In this document: piece after piece, positions 7,268 through 13,889 of the stretch
How the letters are laid out: each line of letters starts with the position of its first letter
Position numbering within the stretch: the first letter of the stretch is position 1
Source: a virus
IMG/VR virus record: IMGVR_UViG_3300042154_001073
Span: 1 to 20,435 of that record
DNA length: 20,435 nt
Direction: 5' to 3' (one strand)
The notes under the pieces: model-generated
Told to the model about the DNA's origin: nothing
The model's input: only the letters and a program-made list of their open reading frames with translations
Database searches by the model: none
Program-made: the position numbers and the translations under genes

Positions 7268-7275
7268 TATTTATC
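7268..7275 (-). promoter_or_regulatory. Candidate T4-type late promoter octamer for dnaK
   Basis: Minus-strand GATAAATA, one mismatch from the T4 late TATAAATA and fitting NATAAATA. It directly follows the stop codon of the MazG-like gene and abuts the dnaK hairpin. If used, transcription would start inside the hairpin 5' arm. Confidence 0.4.
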
Positions 7276-7560
7276 TCAGATATTCTCTAAATTAAAGATA
7301 TTGGACCATTTTTTTAGCTTGTCTATTTTAGCTAATTTTGCGGATTCTAAACTGTCTAAGTCCACAATCTGCATATCCACTAAAATGTCAATCATAGCCA
7401 ATAAATCGCCAAGTTCTTCTTCTAAGTGTTGGCAATTAGTTTTAGGCTTGCCTGGCTTTAAATTATCCAGTCCAAATCTATGACACTTGCTAACTGCTTG
7501 AATTACTTCCGCACATTCTTCTGAAAGAATGTTCATTGCTTCGCGTTCACGTTCGTTCAT
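7276..7560 (-). CDS. MazG-like nucleotide pyrophosphohydrolase
   Basis: A 94-residue all-alpha NTP pyrophosphohydrolase. The metal-binding pattern EExxE...ExxD is visible: EECAE at 14-18 and ELGD at 49-52, with the CHRFGLDN and LEEELGDLLAMIDIL strings typical of the phage MazG-like branch. Such enzymes hydrolyse (d)NTPs to monophosphates; a (p)ppGpp role has been proposed for phage MazG but is not established for this branch. It starts in the same AAAGGTAATTATG string that carries the exonuclease stop, so the two are coupled. Confidence 0.85.
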   Translation of the reverse strand: MNEREREAMNILSEECAEVIQAVSKCHRFGLDNLKPGKPKTNCQHLEEELGDLLAMIDILVDMQIVDLDSLESAKLAKIDKLKKWSNIFNLENI

Positions 7561-7562
7561 AA

Positions 7563-8147
7563 TTACCTTTGATTTGCAAATGGTGAAATCATTTTACCGT
7601 TGTACATTGTACTGCCGCGTAATTTTTGAAATATGTGTTGTACACCAACTGCTTGATTCCAAGCATCCTCTAGTGCGTGATGTTTTAGTACTGGTGGACG
7701 TTCTGGATCAATACCCAAGTCGAACAATGTGCGAGTATCGCGTACTTCCCAGAAACTCCAAGGAATTGCCCTGCCCACTTTTCTAAAAATGTGCTCGCAC
7801 ATCACAACGTCAAATGCGGACCCATGACTCCAAACACGTTTTGCGCCCCAACAAAATTTATACAGTTGAGCCATTGCTTCCACAATGTCAATTCTATCCG
7901 CTGGGTCGAATGCTTCGTCTTGTGCTTCTTTACTTTGCTGTGCCCACCAAGCAATAGTGTCGTCGTTGGTAACTAGCCCAATCCTATCGCAACTATCAAG
8001 GTCAACTCTACAGTAAAATTTTACACATTTAGGATCTGACAATTCGTCTCCAAACGGATCAAATTTTACTGCGCCTATTGTGAGAATGGAAGCATCTGGA
8101 GTAGTTGCCAATGTCTCTAAGTCAATCATAATGTCTGTTAGTGCCAT
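7563..8147 (-). CDS. DEDDh 3'-5' exonuclease (DexA/Rv2179c-like)
   Basis: A 194-residue RNase H-fold exonuclease. The four acidic residues are in place: Asp9 and Glu11 in MIDLET, Asp113 in HGSAFDVVM, and Asp161 with the general base His156 in HHALED. The WWAQQSKEAQDEAF and NDDTIAWW segments are seen in the T4 DexA and Rv2179c-like group. It probably degrades single-stranded DNA or RNA 3' ends, either in nucleotide salvage or RNA turnover. It is the first gene after a near-consensus sigma-70 promoter, which suggests early expression. Confidence 0.85.
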   Translation of the reverse strand: MALTDIMIDLETLATTPDASILTIGAVKFDPFGDELSDPKCVKFYCRVDLDSCDRIGLVTNDDTIAWWAQQSKEAQDEAFDPADRIDIVEAMAQLYKFCWGAKRVWSHGSAFDVVMCEHIFRKVGRAIPWSFWEVRDTRTLFDLGIDPERPPVLKHHALEDAWNQAVGVQHIFQKLRGSTMYNGKMISPFANQR

Positions 8148-8173
8148 AAGTTCTTTCTTTAAAAGTAACTTAC

Positions 8174-8203
8174 ATTATAACAGACACTGTGCTGAAATGT
8201 CAA
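8174..8203 (-). promoter_or_regulatory. Sigma-70 promoter for exonuclease-mazG operon
   Basis: On the minus strand TTGACA (8198-8203) is followed by an 18-base spacer and TATAAT (8174-8179): both hexamers are perfect consensus. The -35 box overlaps the stop codon of the bS21 gene. It should be read by host RNA polymerase early in infection and may feed through to mazG and dnaK. Confidence 0.85.
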
Positions 8204-8442
8204 TACATTTTCTTAGGTAATTCTTGTTCTCTGAGCTTCTTGGCCCAACGACTTTTGGCTGCGGCAGCTTTGCGCTTGCGAGCAGTCGTTGGCTTTTCGT
8301 AGAACTCTTTCTTTTGAAGATCTTTTAGCTTGCCGCTATCTTCAATTTTATTTTTGAACTTTCTTAAAGCACGGCCGACATCGTCGCCATCTTTAAGAAA
8401 CACTGTCGAGCCATATAATTTTACCACGTTATTTTCCTTCAT
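8200..8442 (-). CDS. rpsU: Ribosomal protein bS21 homologue
   Basis: An 80-residue small-subunit ribosomal protein. The core RALRKFKNKIEDSGKLKDLQKKEFYEKPTTARKRK matches bS21 (E. coli ALRRFKRSCEKAG...REFYEKPTTERKR), and the Arg/Lys-rich tail ending in a Tyr also matches. The N-terminus is about ten residues longer than in E. coli. The ATG at 8442 was chosen for its GAGGAAG ribosome site; it overlaps the end of the upstream gene by 14 bases. In bacteria bS21 sits near the anti-Shine-Dalgarno and affects initiation; phage copies are known in pelagimyophages and huge phages and are thought to exchange onto host ribosomes to favour phage mRNAs. Confidence 0.95.
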   Translation of the reverse strand: MKENNVVKLYGSTVFLKDGDDVGRALRKFKNKIEDSGKLKDLQKKEFYEKPTTARKRKAAAAKSRWAKKLREQELPKKMY

Positions 8443-8857
8443 TGTCTTCCTCTTCTGAGTCTTCCTCGTCTTCTCCATTGGATTCTAAAATTTCCAATAT
8501 CCAATCTAAATTATAGATTCTATTTCTACTAATTAAATTCCAGGGTGTTATTTCATCGCTGGTCATATAATAAGAATTGGGTTGCGCCAACATAAAGCTA
8601 ACGAAGCTTTTTGTTATTTCGTCGCAGTTGTCAACATCAATGATAACAAAGTCTGCGTGTTGACTAGCATTTAACATCCAAGCAATGTCCGCTTCTTCTG
8701 TATCATAAACATACACATTGATATCATCGTCTACGGCACTTAACAAAGTTTGAAATTGCATCTTCAACTTGGTGCTGGGTTTTACCAACAAGTAACCGGG
8801 GTTCAAATTAAATAAATTATCCGGCGGTGTTATTAGATTGATTTTTCCTAAGTTCAT
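8429..8857 (-). CDS. Conserved-looking phage hypothetical protein
   Basis: A 142-residue acidic protein I cannot place in a family. It begins KINLITPPDNLFN and contains alternating beta/alpha segments (INVYVYDTEEADIAWML, HADFVIIDVDNCDEITKSFVSFML), suggesting a small Rossmann-like or receiver-like fold. The tail (from about 128) is a run of Glu/Asp. It has a TAGGA ribosome site and overlaps the frameshift-extension ORF upstream by 41 bases and bS21 downstream by 14, so translation of the three is probably coupled. T4-like marine phages carry similar small proteins of unknown function. Confidence 0.7.
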   Translation of the reverse strand: MNLGKINLITPPDNLFNLNPGYLLVKPSTKLKMQFQTLLSAVDDDINVYVYDTEEADIAWMLNASQHADFVIIDVDNCDEITKSFVSFMLAQPNSYYMTSDEITPWNLISRNRIYNLDWILEILESNGEDEEDSEEEDNEGK

Positions 8858-9152
8858 AAATCCTACTTACAAATTGTTCAAGTTTTTCTGATGTATAATT
8901 ATTAAATTTTGGTCCTTTTATATTCGTTTCTTCAACAAATTTACTCAATTCCAAATCTATAGTTTTGTCTACTACCAATGTTTCAAATACATTGTTACCA
9001 TACAGCTTATATAGTTCATCCGCAGGTCTAAATCCTGTTCTATTGATTAGTTTTGACCACAAAGTATCATGTCCTTGTTCTTCATTTTGAACATATTCGG
9101 TTAATTTTTGATCTTGACTATCTGCTGTTCCCCTTGCTTGATCATGTAGCTC
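8817..9152 (-). CDS. ORF without start codon: probable -1 frameshift extension of the membrane protein
   Basis: A 111-codon open frame with normal coding character that has no ATG or GTG with a ribosome site; the first usable codon is a TTG at 9062. Read upstream, it stays open to the run of nine A followed by G at 9152-9161, where it joins the membrane-protein frame by a -1 shift. The shifted peptide begins ELHDQARGTADSQDQ and continues through WSKLINRTGFRPADELYKLYG to a charged helical end. A fused product would be about 474 residues. Alternatives are a homopolymer indel in the assembly or a non-AUG start. No domain is recognised. Confidence 0.6.
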   Translation of the reverse strand, partial: ELHDQARGTADSQDQKLTEYVQNEEQGHDTLWSKLINRTGFRPADELYKLYGNNVFETLVVDKTIDLELSKFVEETNIKGPKFNNYTSEKLEQFVSRIYELRKNQSNNTAG

Positions 9153-10240
9153 TTTTTTTTTGATTCTTCTTCTAACTCAGGTAGTATTTGGTATGTTGGT
9201 TCATCAACTTTAACTTCCGAGCTATCAACTGTAGTAGGTGTTATATCTTCATAATTTGCTAAAAATTCAAAATCGTCTTCTTTCTTTTCAACTTTTGGTT
9301 TATGAACCATAGGTTTTAGATCTTTGAAATGACTAAATGGTTCATGAAGATAGGCATGTTTGCTGATATCAAATTCAGATTTTATTTCCTCAACAGGAGG
9401 CTTACTCATTTCTTTTAACTGTTCGATTTGCTCGTCAGTTAACGGACCGTCATCGGGTTCGTAAGCGGGCGCAAGTTGTTCTTTTTGTTGCCTCAACCAA
9501 CCAAATGTCATCTGTGCGGCTAGCAACATGATAACTGCCAATGGATCGAACACAATAACAATTAAAATAATTACCCAAGTGACTGCTTTTTCTAATAATC
9601 CTTCGTTGGTCTCACCATAGATGAAGGCGGCAATGTATTTGATAGGTCCTACTTCTGCTTCGACCTTGCGTACTTCTGCGCGAATAGGTGCGGCTTCGTC
9701 ATTAAGTTTAGCAATAAGCTTCTGGTTGGTTTCAATGTCTTTGGCCAACGCACTGCGATCACGAGACTGAGCCTTGCGTATTGAAACCGCTTTGTCCGCA
9801 CCTTTTTCATCTGAACTGCGGCCCATGACTTGGTCAACTGCCTCATCCATTTGTTTGAGTTGCTTGCGGTTGGTTTCAATATTTTCTCGTGCTGTTTTAA
9901 TTTTTTCATCATAGATAGCAATCTTGCTTTGAACATCACCGCTTACTAAGTTTTGATCATTGTGTGCTTTAGAGAGGAATCCAAAAATGCCCATACTGGT
10001 GATTAGCATGAGAATAGCCACAGCGGATATCATGTAATACTTCATGTAAGCAGGAGCACGTTCCCAATTGGCTTTTAACCAGCTGGCGCATACTAGTTTA
10101 CCTACTTCAAGTGCTGACCCCATGACAATGATAGGAATCACTGCCGCTGAAAAGATAGCGGTCAAACCTATTACCGAATAATAGATTGCGACCGCTGAAA
10201 TGGTGAGACCAGTAAGTAATAATAACCAAGCAAGAATCAT
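9101..10240 (-). CDS. Membrane protein with periplasmic or cytoplasmic coiled coil
   Basis: A 379-residue protein. Hydrophobic helices lie at about 2-22, 24-43, 68-90 and 219-246. A long charged coiled coil spans about 100-200 between the third and fourth helix. After residue 250 comes an acidic, Pro-containing soluble tail ending KKKSYMIKQGEQQ. Similar helix-coil-helix proteins occur in cyanomyophages and pelagimyophages without known function; a holin-like, superinfection or virion-assembly role is only a guess. Its ATG lies just past the stop of the upstream structural gene with a poor ribosome site, so it relies on coupling. Codons 360-363 (TCA AAA AAA AAG) hold a classical A-AAA-AAG slippery heptamer leading into the next ORF. 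Confidence 0.75.
   Translation of the reverse strand: MILAWLLLLTGLTISAVAIYYSVIGLTAIFSAAVIPIIVMGSALEVGKLVCASWLKANWERAPAYMKYYMISAVAILMLITSMGIFGFLSKAHNDQNLVSGDVQSKIAIYDEKIKTARENIETNRKQLKQMDEAVDQVMGRSSDEKGADKAVSIRKAQSRDRSALAKDIETNQKLIAKLNDEAAPIRAEVRKVEAEVGPIKYIAAFIYGETNEGLLEKAVTWVIILIVIVFDPLAVIMLLAAQMTFGWLRQQKEQLAPAYEPDDGPLTDEQIEQLKEMSKPPVEEIKSEFDISKHAYLHEPFSHFKDLKPMVHKPKVEKKEDDFEFLANYEDITPTTVDSSEVKVDEPTYQILPELEEESKKKSYMIKQGEQQIVKIKN
9152..9161 (-). promoter_or_regulatory. Slippery site for candidate -1 ribosomal frameshift
   Basis: Nine A followed by G on the minus strand, phased as TCA AAA AAA AAG, includes A-AAA-AAG, the strongest -1 slippery heptamer known in E. coli (used in dnaX). Slipping back one base opens the 111-codon ORF; not slipping gives a stop after 16 more codons. 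I see no convincing downstream stem-loop by eye. Confidence 0.55.
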
Positions 10241-10243
10241 GTA

Positions 10244-10855
10244 TTACAATTCAGTGCCGTTGATTGCAGCAACAGATATGTCATCATAAACGTCACCATC
10301 TGTGTCTGGACGATTGATTGTTATGCTTGGTTGATAGCCATTAGTGTTGGCAAATGAATACGTATTATGTGTACGAGTATATCCAGCTGTGCCGCCACGT
10401 TGAACACCCTGACCCACTAGATAACGTATTGCTTTTGCTGTATTATCAATAGTAACTGCAACACCTGTGGTAGGAGCAAATGTTGTAGCAATTTTTTGAA
10501 CTGCGCCTAGTACAAAATCGTCTCTATCGTATTTTACACTAAACGCAATGGCAGTAGGAATATTGTTGGCATCTGTGAGACCCGCACTGGTTACTTCCAC
10601 ATCGAGAATTTGAGCATCAGAATGTTTAGTAAGCTCTTCGAGAATGGCTTGCCAACGCATGTTGCCGCGACTTAGTCTTTGACCATTAGCATCGCTACTG
10701 GGCAATGTTGTATAGCTGTCCCAGTTGTATGGGTTCACAGCGCCGTTTGCTGGGCTGGCTGCTGTCCAAGTGGCAGTGCCGCCACTCATTGTGATTACCA
10801 CACGATAAAAATCTGGTGATAGTTGGTTTATGTCTTGTTGAAATCCTGAGGCCAT
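10244..10855 (-). CDS. Phage virion structural protein
   Basis: A 203-residue beta-rich protein, Thr/Ser/Asn-rich with few charges, of the kind found in tail or neck structures of marine myophages (for example TATWTAASPANGAVNPYN and the ending PDTDGDVYDDISVAAING). I do not recognise a specific T4 counterpart. It is led by a late-type octamer 24 bases before the ATG and a GGAAG ribosome site, which fits late virion expression. Its stop lies three bases before the ATG of the membrane protein. Confidence 0.65.
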   Translation of the reverse strand: MASGFQQDINQLSPDFYRVVITMSGGTATWTAASPANGAVNPYNWDSYTTLPSSDANGQRLSRGNMRWQAILEELTKHSDAQILDVEVTSAGLTDANNIPTAIAFSVKYDRDDFVLGAVQKIATTFAPTTGVAVTIDNTAKAIRYLVGQGVQRGGTAGYTRTHNTYSFANTNGYQPSITINRPDTDGDVYDDISVAAINGTEL

Positions 10856-10875
10856 TTTGAGCTTCCTATTTTATT

Positions 10876-11274
10876 CTAGTATTTATCAATGAAAGTCCAA
10901 GTCTGTCTATTATTGTCCAAACAGGCAGTGTCCTGAAACGATCTGTACGACGAATTTATACGTACATAACTATAAATCCGTCTACATACACCTGCGCCGC
11001 CAGGCCAAGTGTAGGCAATTTTTACTTGACCAGCTGTATCAGCTTGATCATTGTGCCAAGAGACTAGCTCTCCATTGTCTAAGTTATTTAACGCATGATA
11101 CACAGAAGTTCTATGAGTATGTATATCTGTTTTAGACAATGAGTTGCCGAACCAACGATCCGCCAATGTGGCAATCACATTGGAAGTTTCAAAAGCAGGG
11201 CTTTGTGCGTTGGCTGTGTTAAGGGCTAACAGTAGGCACAATTTCCCAAGTACCATCCCATTTTTTACACGCAT
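10876..11274 (-). CDS. Secreted surface-antigen-like protein
   Basis: A protein of about 132 residues with a Sec signal peptide (MRVKNGMVLGKLCLLLALNT, cleavage after ANA). The mature part, HALNNLDNGELVSWHND, then GAGVCRRIYSYV, DTACLDNNRQTWTFID, follows the W-N, C-R, A-C, W-x-I pattern of the RT0821/Lpp0805 and 17-kDa surface-antigen C-terminal domain. The two Cys could form a disulfide. The start is uncertain: the ATG at 11274 has an AAAGG site, the one at 11301 has none, and 11256 is also possible. Each overlaps the upstream lipoprotein gene, which carries a shorter copy of the same pattern. Confidence 0.68.
   Translation of the reverse strand: MRVKNGMVLGKLCLLLALNTANAQSPAFETSNVIATLADRWFGNSLSKTDIHTHRTSVYHALNNLDNGELVSWHNDQADTAGQVKIAYTWPGGAGVCRRIYSYVRINSSYRSFQDTACLDNNRQTWTFIDKY
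10880..10887 (-). promoter_or_regulatory. T4-type late promoter octamer for the structural gene
   Basis: Minus-strand GATAAATA followed by CTAG, 24 bases upstream of the virion gene ATG at 10855 with a GGAAG ribosome site in between. This is the best-placed of the late octamers in the window. It overlaps the last codons and stop of the surface-antigen-like gene. Confidence 0.55.
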
Positions 11275-11536
11275 AATTACGCCTTTCAACTGGTTTACCA
11301 TTTAAGTTCATTACATACCTGTACTCGCCGCAATCGCTGGCAATGCCGGTACGCTTCATTACTACACGTTCGATTGGATCATCTGAACAGCTAACTATAG
11401 TTTTACTGGCAACAGATGCCCCGTTGTCAACTTCAATAGTTTTACTAGTATGACAGAATTGACTTACTTGTTTGGGCGGTGTGCTACCGCATCCAGATAA
11501 ACCAATTGCTGCCATTAATACAATTAGATATTTCAC
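11219..11536 (-). CDS. Small outer-membrane lipoprotein
   Basis: A 105-residue lipoprotein with signal peptide and lipobox LSGC (Cys16). The C-terminal half (DCGEYRYVMNLNGKPVERRNYACKKWDGTWEIV) has the C...G...AC..DG.W.I pattern of the RT0821/17-kDa surface-antigen domain, so it looks related to the next gene. Start is GTG, overlapping the stop of the LPP20-like gene as GTGA, so translation is coupled. Its role is unknown; with CsgG/CsgF it adds to an outer-membrane set carried by this phage. Confidence 0.72.
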   Translation of the reverse strand: MKYLIVLMAAIGLSGCGSTPPKQVSQFCHTSKTIEVDNGASVASKTIVSCSDDPIERVVMKRTGIASDCGEYRYVMNLNGKPVERRNYACKKWDGTWEIVPTVSP

Positions 11537-12006
11537 TGCTTTTTGACCTTGGATTCAGCAATCAATTGATCAAAGATTGCTTTGGGCATTTCCAAACGCA
11601 CAAACGTATGATGCTTCCCGTTCATGGTAAAGTGTGCGGTTTCTGTACGGAGGTGCTCGCGTATGGTAGTATCCTTTACCACATAGGAAATCTTAGTGTA
11701 CGTACTCTTTCGGTCGTTGTCGAATTTAATTTCGGTAACTGAGTTTACTTCACTGTTAATTCGTTTGGCAAAGTTGTTCATGGCGATGGCATACATCTGC
11801 TCTTCAGCGGCCTGTGCGTAAGTGCTTTCGCCGCCACCGCAGGCATTGGCAAATTCTTTCTTCCACCAGAAGTAGCCTTTAACTGAACTTTGCTGACAGT
11901 CTTGATACCAATCAGGTACTGCGTAGGACTTGCGTTCTTCAACAGTTTTCATGCCTGAACAGGCAGTGAGTGCCGCAACGATAGGTACTAGGATAAGTTT
12001 TTTCAT
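11533..12006 (-). CDS. LPP20-like outer-membrane lipoprotein
   Basis: A 157-residue lipoprotein (lipobox LTAC, Cys16). After a Trp/Tyr-rich segment (VPDWYQDC, GYFWWKKEF) it has an Ala-rich helix AAEEQMYAIAMNNFAKRINSEV and a strand pair ending KHHTFVRLEMPKAIF. This pattern of helix, charged middle and YTYVLLE-like strand resembles the LPP20 lipoprotein domain, a relative of the CsgG-type assembly. It starts at an ATG overlapping the upstream peptide stop (ATGA). Specific function unknown. Confidence 0.65.
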   Translation of the reverse strand: MKKLILVPIVAALTACSGMKTVEERKSYAVPDWYQDCQQSSVKGYFWWKKEFANACGGGESTYAQAAEEQMYAIAMNNFAKRINSEVNSVTEIKFDNDRKSTYTKISYVVKDTTIREHLRTETAHFTMNGKHHTFVRLEMPKAIFDQLIAESKVKKQ

Positions 12007-12128
12007 TTTGCCATCTCCTGACTTTGCGTTTTAATTGTGTCAACGCCTCTATCGAACATTTTAGCGATGCCGCTAAAGCCCACGGTGGCGAGCACCATTC
12101 CAAAAACAATACAAATAATGTATTTCAT
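12003..12128 (-). CDS. Small single-pass membrane peptide
   Basis: A 41-residue peptide: an N-terminal hydrophobic helix (KYIICIVFGMVLATVGFSGIA, residues 2-22) followed by a charged tail. The ATG at 12128 has an AAAGG ribosome site; in-frame codons further upstream lie in the promoter. It is first in a four-gene coupled cluster and ends in ATGA with the LPP20-like gene. It may be an entry peptide or a small membrane partner. Confidence 0.65.
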   Translation of the reverse strand: MKYIICIVFGMVLATVGFSGIAKMFDRGVDTIKTQSQEMAK

Positions 12129-12155
12129 ACTAACCTTTCTGTGTGTGTAAAAATA

Positions 12156-12189
12156 AAGCCTCTGAGTACATAGTATACTACAAAGGCTT
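12156..12189 (-). repeat. Inverted repeat spanning a promoter
   Basis: AAGCCT (12156-12161) and AGGCTT (12184-12189) flank the -10 box, and the ten-base palindrome TAGTATACTA (12171-12180) sits between them. On the minus strand the stem is followed by TATTTTTA, so read-through transcripts from the upstream gene might terminate here, or a repressor could bind the dyad. Confidence 0.4.
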
Positions 12190-12200
12190 GGTGTGGTCAA
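12172..12200 (-). promoter_or_regulatory. Sigma-70 promoter for the lipoprotein cluster
   Basis: Minus-strand TTGACC (12195-12200), 17-base spacer, TATACT (12172-12177). The -10 lies in the string GTAGTATACTAT, which is repeated at the promoter 13524-13552. It stands about 45 bases before the small membrane peptide and would drive the four-gene envelope cluster early. Confidence 0.8.
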
Positions 12201-12209
12201 GTCTTTTGG

Positions 12210-12512
12210 TTATTTAAAAAATATCAAAACCATCAAGACTGATTGGATAATAAATCCAACTCCAATTGTGATAATATTCAGCATGTCTTTTTGAACTGCG
12301 GCTTTGACAAACAATAGAGTCAGTCCCGTCCATGCTAATAGAATCAAATCAGCACCTGGCATCTTGTCTGTTAGTCCAGTCATTACAGCCAGCAAGCTGG
12401 GAATGGTTGCGGCATGAATGGCAATAACAGCCAACCATCCTAATGTTTCTGCTGACACATGAGCAAACTTTTCACGAACGAATGTGCTAACTTTTTCAAT
12501 ATCGAAATCCAT
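12210..12512 (-). CDS. Three-helix membrane protein, unknown function
   Basis: A 100-residue protein with an amphipathic start (MDFDIEKVSTFVREKF) and hydrophobic helices at about 24-44, 54-70 and 78-98. The ending NIITIGVGFIIQSVLMVLIFFK is typical of small membrane proteins I have seen in marine T4-like phages. It follows sleB directly with an AAGGAA site overlapping the sleB stop. The pairing with a cell-wall hydrolase makes a holin-like role possible but unproven. Confidence 0.65.
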   Translation of the reverse strand: MDFDIEKVSTFVREKFAHVSAETLGWLAVIAIHAATIPSLLAVMTGLTDKMPGADLILLAWTGLTLLFVKAAVQKDMLNIITIGVGFIIQSVLMVLIFFK

Positions 12513-12514
12513 GA

Positions 12515-13054
12515 TTATTCCTTATAAAAGATGTGACGACCAATTTTACCAACTACGGGTTTACCCCAGCCTGGATTAACGTAGTCGGCATGAAAGTACA
12601 TGGCCTTCTTCATTGTGTCCAAACGGAATCCTTCTAATAGAACTTTTTTGGCAACTTCATAACTTTCATTATACATTGCTGTGTTCTTAATAATTGCTTT
12701 GCCGCCATTTTGGCAGTACCAACTAAATTGGCACACAACCTTTTCCATGAATATATTTTTTTGGTAGACAACTCCGCAAATATCTTTTGGGAATCTACCA
12801 CTTTCACTTCTGTTTATGGTTACTTGTGCCACAGCCACTTTACCCTCAAAAGGTTCGCCGCCTGCTTCGTGATACACATTTTTAGCTAGGCAATCTAGCT
12901 GGCGTTCTCTGTCTTTGGCTGTTATGATTTCTGTAGAAGCCATGGCTTCTTTATCTTCCAAATACGAGAATTTTCGCATTGTCACGGTTTGTATCAAACT
13001 TGCTATAAGCATGAAGCTGATAACAAAGATACCGAATCGTATCATTTTTTCCAT
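12515..13054 (-). CDS. SleB/CwlJ-family cell-wall hydrolase
   Basis: A 179-residue membrane-anchored hydrolase. An N-terminal signal anchor covers about 5-26. The SleB domain starts near 50 with DCLAKNVYHEAGGEPFEGK, where Glu63 is the catalytic Glu, followed by VAQVTINRSESGRFPKDICGVVYQK, QFSWYC and the C-terminal FHADYVNPGW and GRHIFYK strings. These enzymes cleave the glycan strand as lytic transglycosylases or amidases. In T4-like marine phages SleB proteins are endolysin candidates. The ATG at 13054 has an AAGGAG site; the longer frame lacks one. Confidence 0.88.
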   Translation of the reverse strand: MEKMIRFGIFVISFMLIASLIQTVTMRKFSYLEDKEAMASTEIITAKDRERQLDCLAKNVYHEAGGEPFEGKVAVAQVTINRSESGRFPKDICGVVYQKNIFMEKVVCQFSWYCQNGGKAIIKNTAMYNESYEVAKKVLLEGFRLDTMKKAMYFHADYVNPGWGKPVVGKIGRHIFYKE

Positions 13055-13097
13055 ATATTTCTCCTTGAGTAAGTAGTTATCCTCGGCAGATGCCAAG

Positions 13098-13493
13098 TTA
13101 TCTACGCATTTTGCTAATGTCAATAGCTTCTTCGTCACTAAACACCGGCACCGCATTGCTCTTATGCATGGTTGCGATACCTTTTACCTTAGTCCCAGTA
13201 TAGACATTTGGTGTTTTTAGGGTTGCGTTACCGCCAGTATCTACACTTTTGAGATGTGCGGTAGTGTTGCGGCCTGCTGGTATGGTCAACGAGTAATTGC
13301 CACTTAGTGGTTCAGCGGCTAGTGCTCGTTTGCGTTTCTTTTCTTCTAGTTCAACGCCCCAGCGTTTTTGAAGTTCTTTCCAATCTTTATCCAATTGTTC
13401 GCTTTTCCGTTTTGCTTCTGCGCTGGCAAATTTTACTTTGCCTTTCTTCTTGCCACTGGTACTGAGCCACGGGCCTTCTAAATGCATTGTCAT
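13098..13493 (-). CDS. Basic phage protein, unknown function
   Basis: A 131-residue protein with a very basic first half (GKKKGKVKFASAEAKRKSEQ, EEKKRKRALAAE) and a beta-type second half with NYSLTIPAGRNTT and GTKVKGIATMHKSNAVPVFSDEEAIDISKMRR. The GIATMHKSNAVPVFSxEEAxDISKMRR end resembles a motif in marine myophage hypotheticals. The ATG at 13493 is the first ATG after a perfect sigma-70 promoter; another lies two codons later, and the ribosome site is weak. It could bind nucleic acid, but this is only composition. Confidence 0.65.
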   Translation of the reverse strand: MTMHLEGPWLSTSGKKKGKVKFASAEAKRKSEQLDKDWKELQKRWGVELEEKKRKRALAAEPLSGNYSLTIPAGRNTTAHLKSVDTGGNATLKTPNVYTGTKVKGIATMHKSNAVPVFSDEEAIDISKMRR

Positions 13494-13523
13494 ATTCGTT
13501 ACCAAAAGTTAAACATAGTCTAT

Positions 13524-13552
13524 AGTATACTACATATAGACAACAGTGTCAA
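13524..13552 (-). promoter_or_regulatory. Sigma-70 promoter for the basic protein, sleB and membrane gene
   Basis: Minus-strand TTGACA (13547-13552), 17-base spacer, TATACT (13524-13529). The -10 string GTAGTATACTAT is the same as at 12172-12177. Perfect -35, one mismatch at -10. The start point would fall near 13517, about 24 bases before the ATG. Confidence 0.85.
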
Positions 13553-13562
13553 CTAAATTGGT

Positions 13563-13889
13563 TTAGATTCTAAATGACTCGCCGCAACCGCAACGATCCT
13601 TTTCATTTGGATTGACAAAGTCAAATCCTTCATTGAGCCCATTACGAACCCAATCCATAGTCAAACCATTTAGATATACTATACTTTTGGCATCTACCAA
13701 TACCACAAAGTCAGTTTGGGCATAGTTAGTAACACCTGCTTCGGCTGTGTATTCGTCTACATATTCTAACACATAGGCTAGTCCACTACATCCAGTAGTC
13801 TTTACACCAATACGAATGCCCACACCCTTGCCACGCTTTTCCAGATTTTGTTTAATCCGTTTACTTGCTGTGTCGGTTACGGTAATCAT
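13563..13889 (-). CDS. iscA: A-type Fe-S carrier IscA
   Basis: A 108-residue A-type carrier. The three ligand cysteines are present: Cys34 in TTGCSGLAYVLE and Cys100/Cys102 in DRCGCGESFRI. The RGKGVGIRIGVKTTGCSG string aligns with E. coli IscA. These proteins bind iron or an Fe-S cluster and pass it to apoproteins. It starts inside iscU with a 29-base overlap, so the two are tightly coupled. There is no IscS, HscA, HscB or Fdx nearby; sulfur must come from the host desulfurase. Confidence 0.94.
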   Translation of the reverse strand: MITVTDTASKRIKQNLEKRGKGVGIRIGVKTTGCSGLAYVLEYVDEYTAEAGVTNYAQTDFVVLVDAKSIVYLNGLTMDWVRNGLNEGFDFVNPNEKDRCGCGESFRI

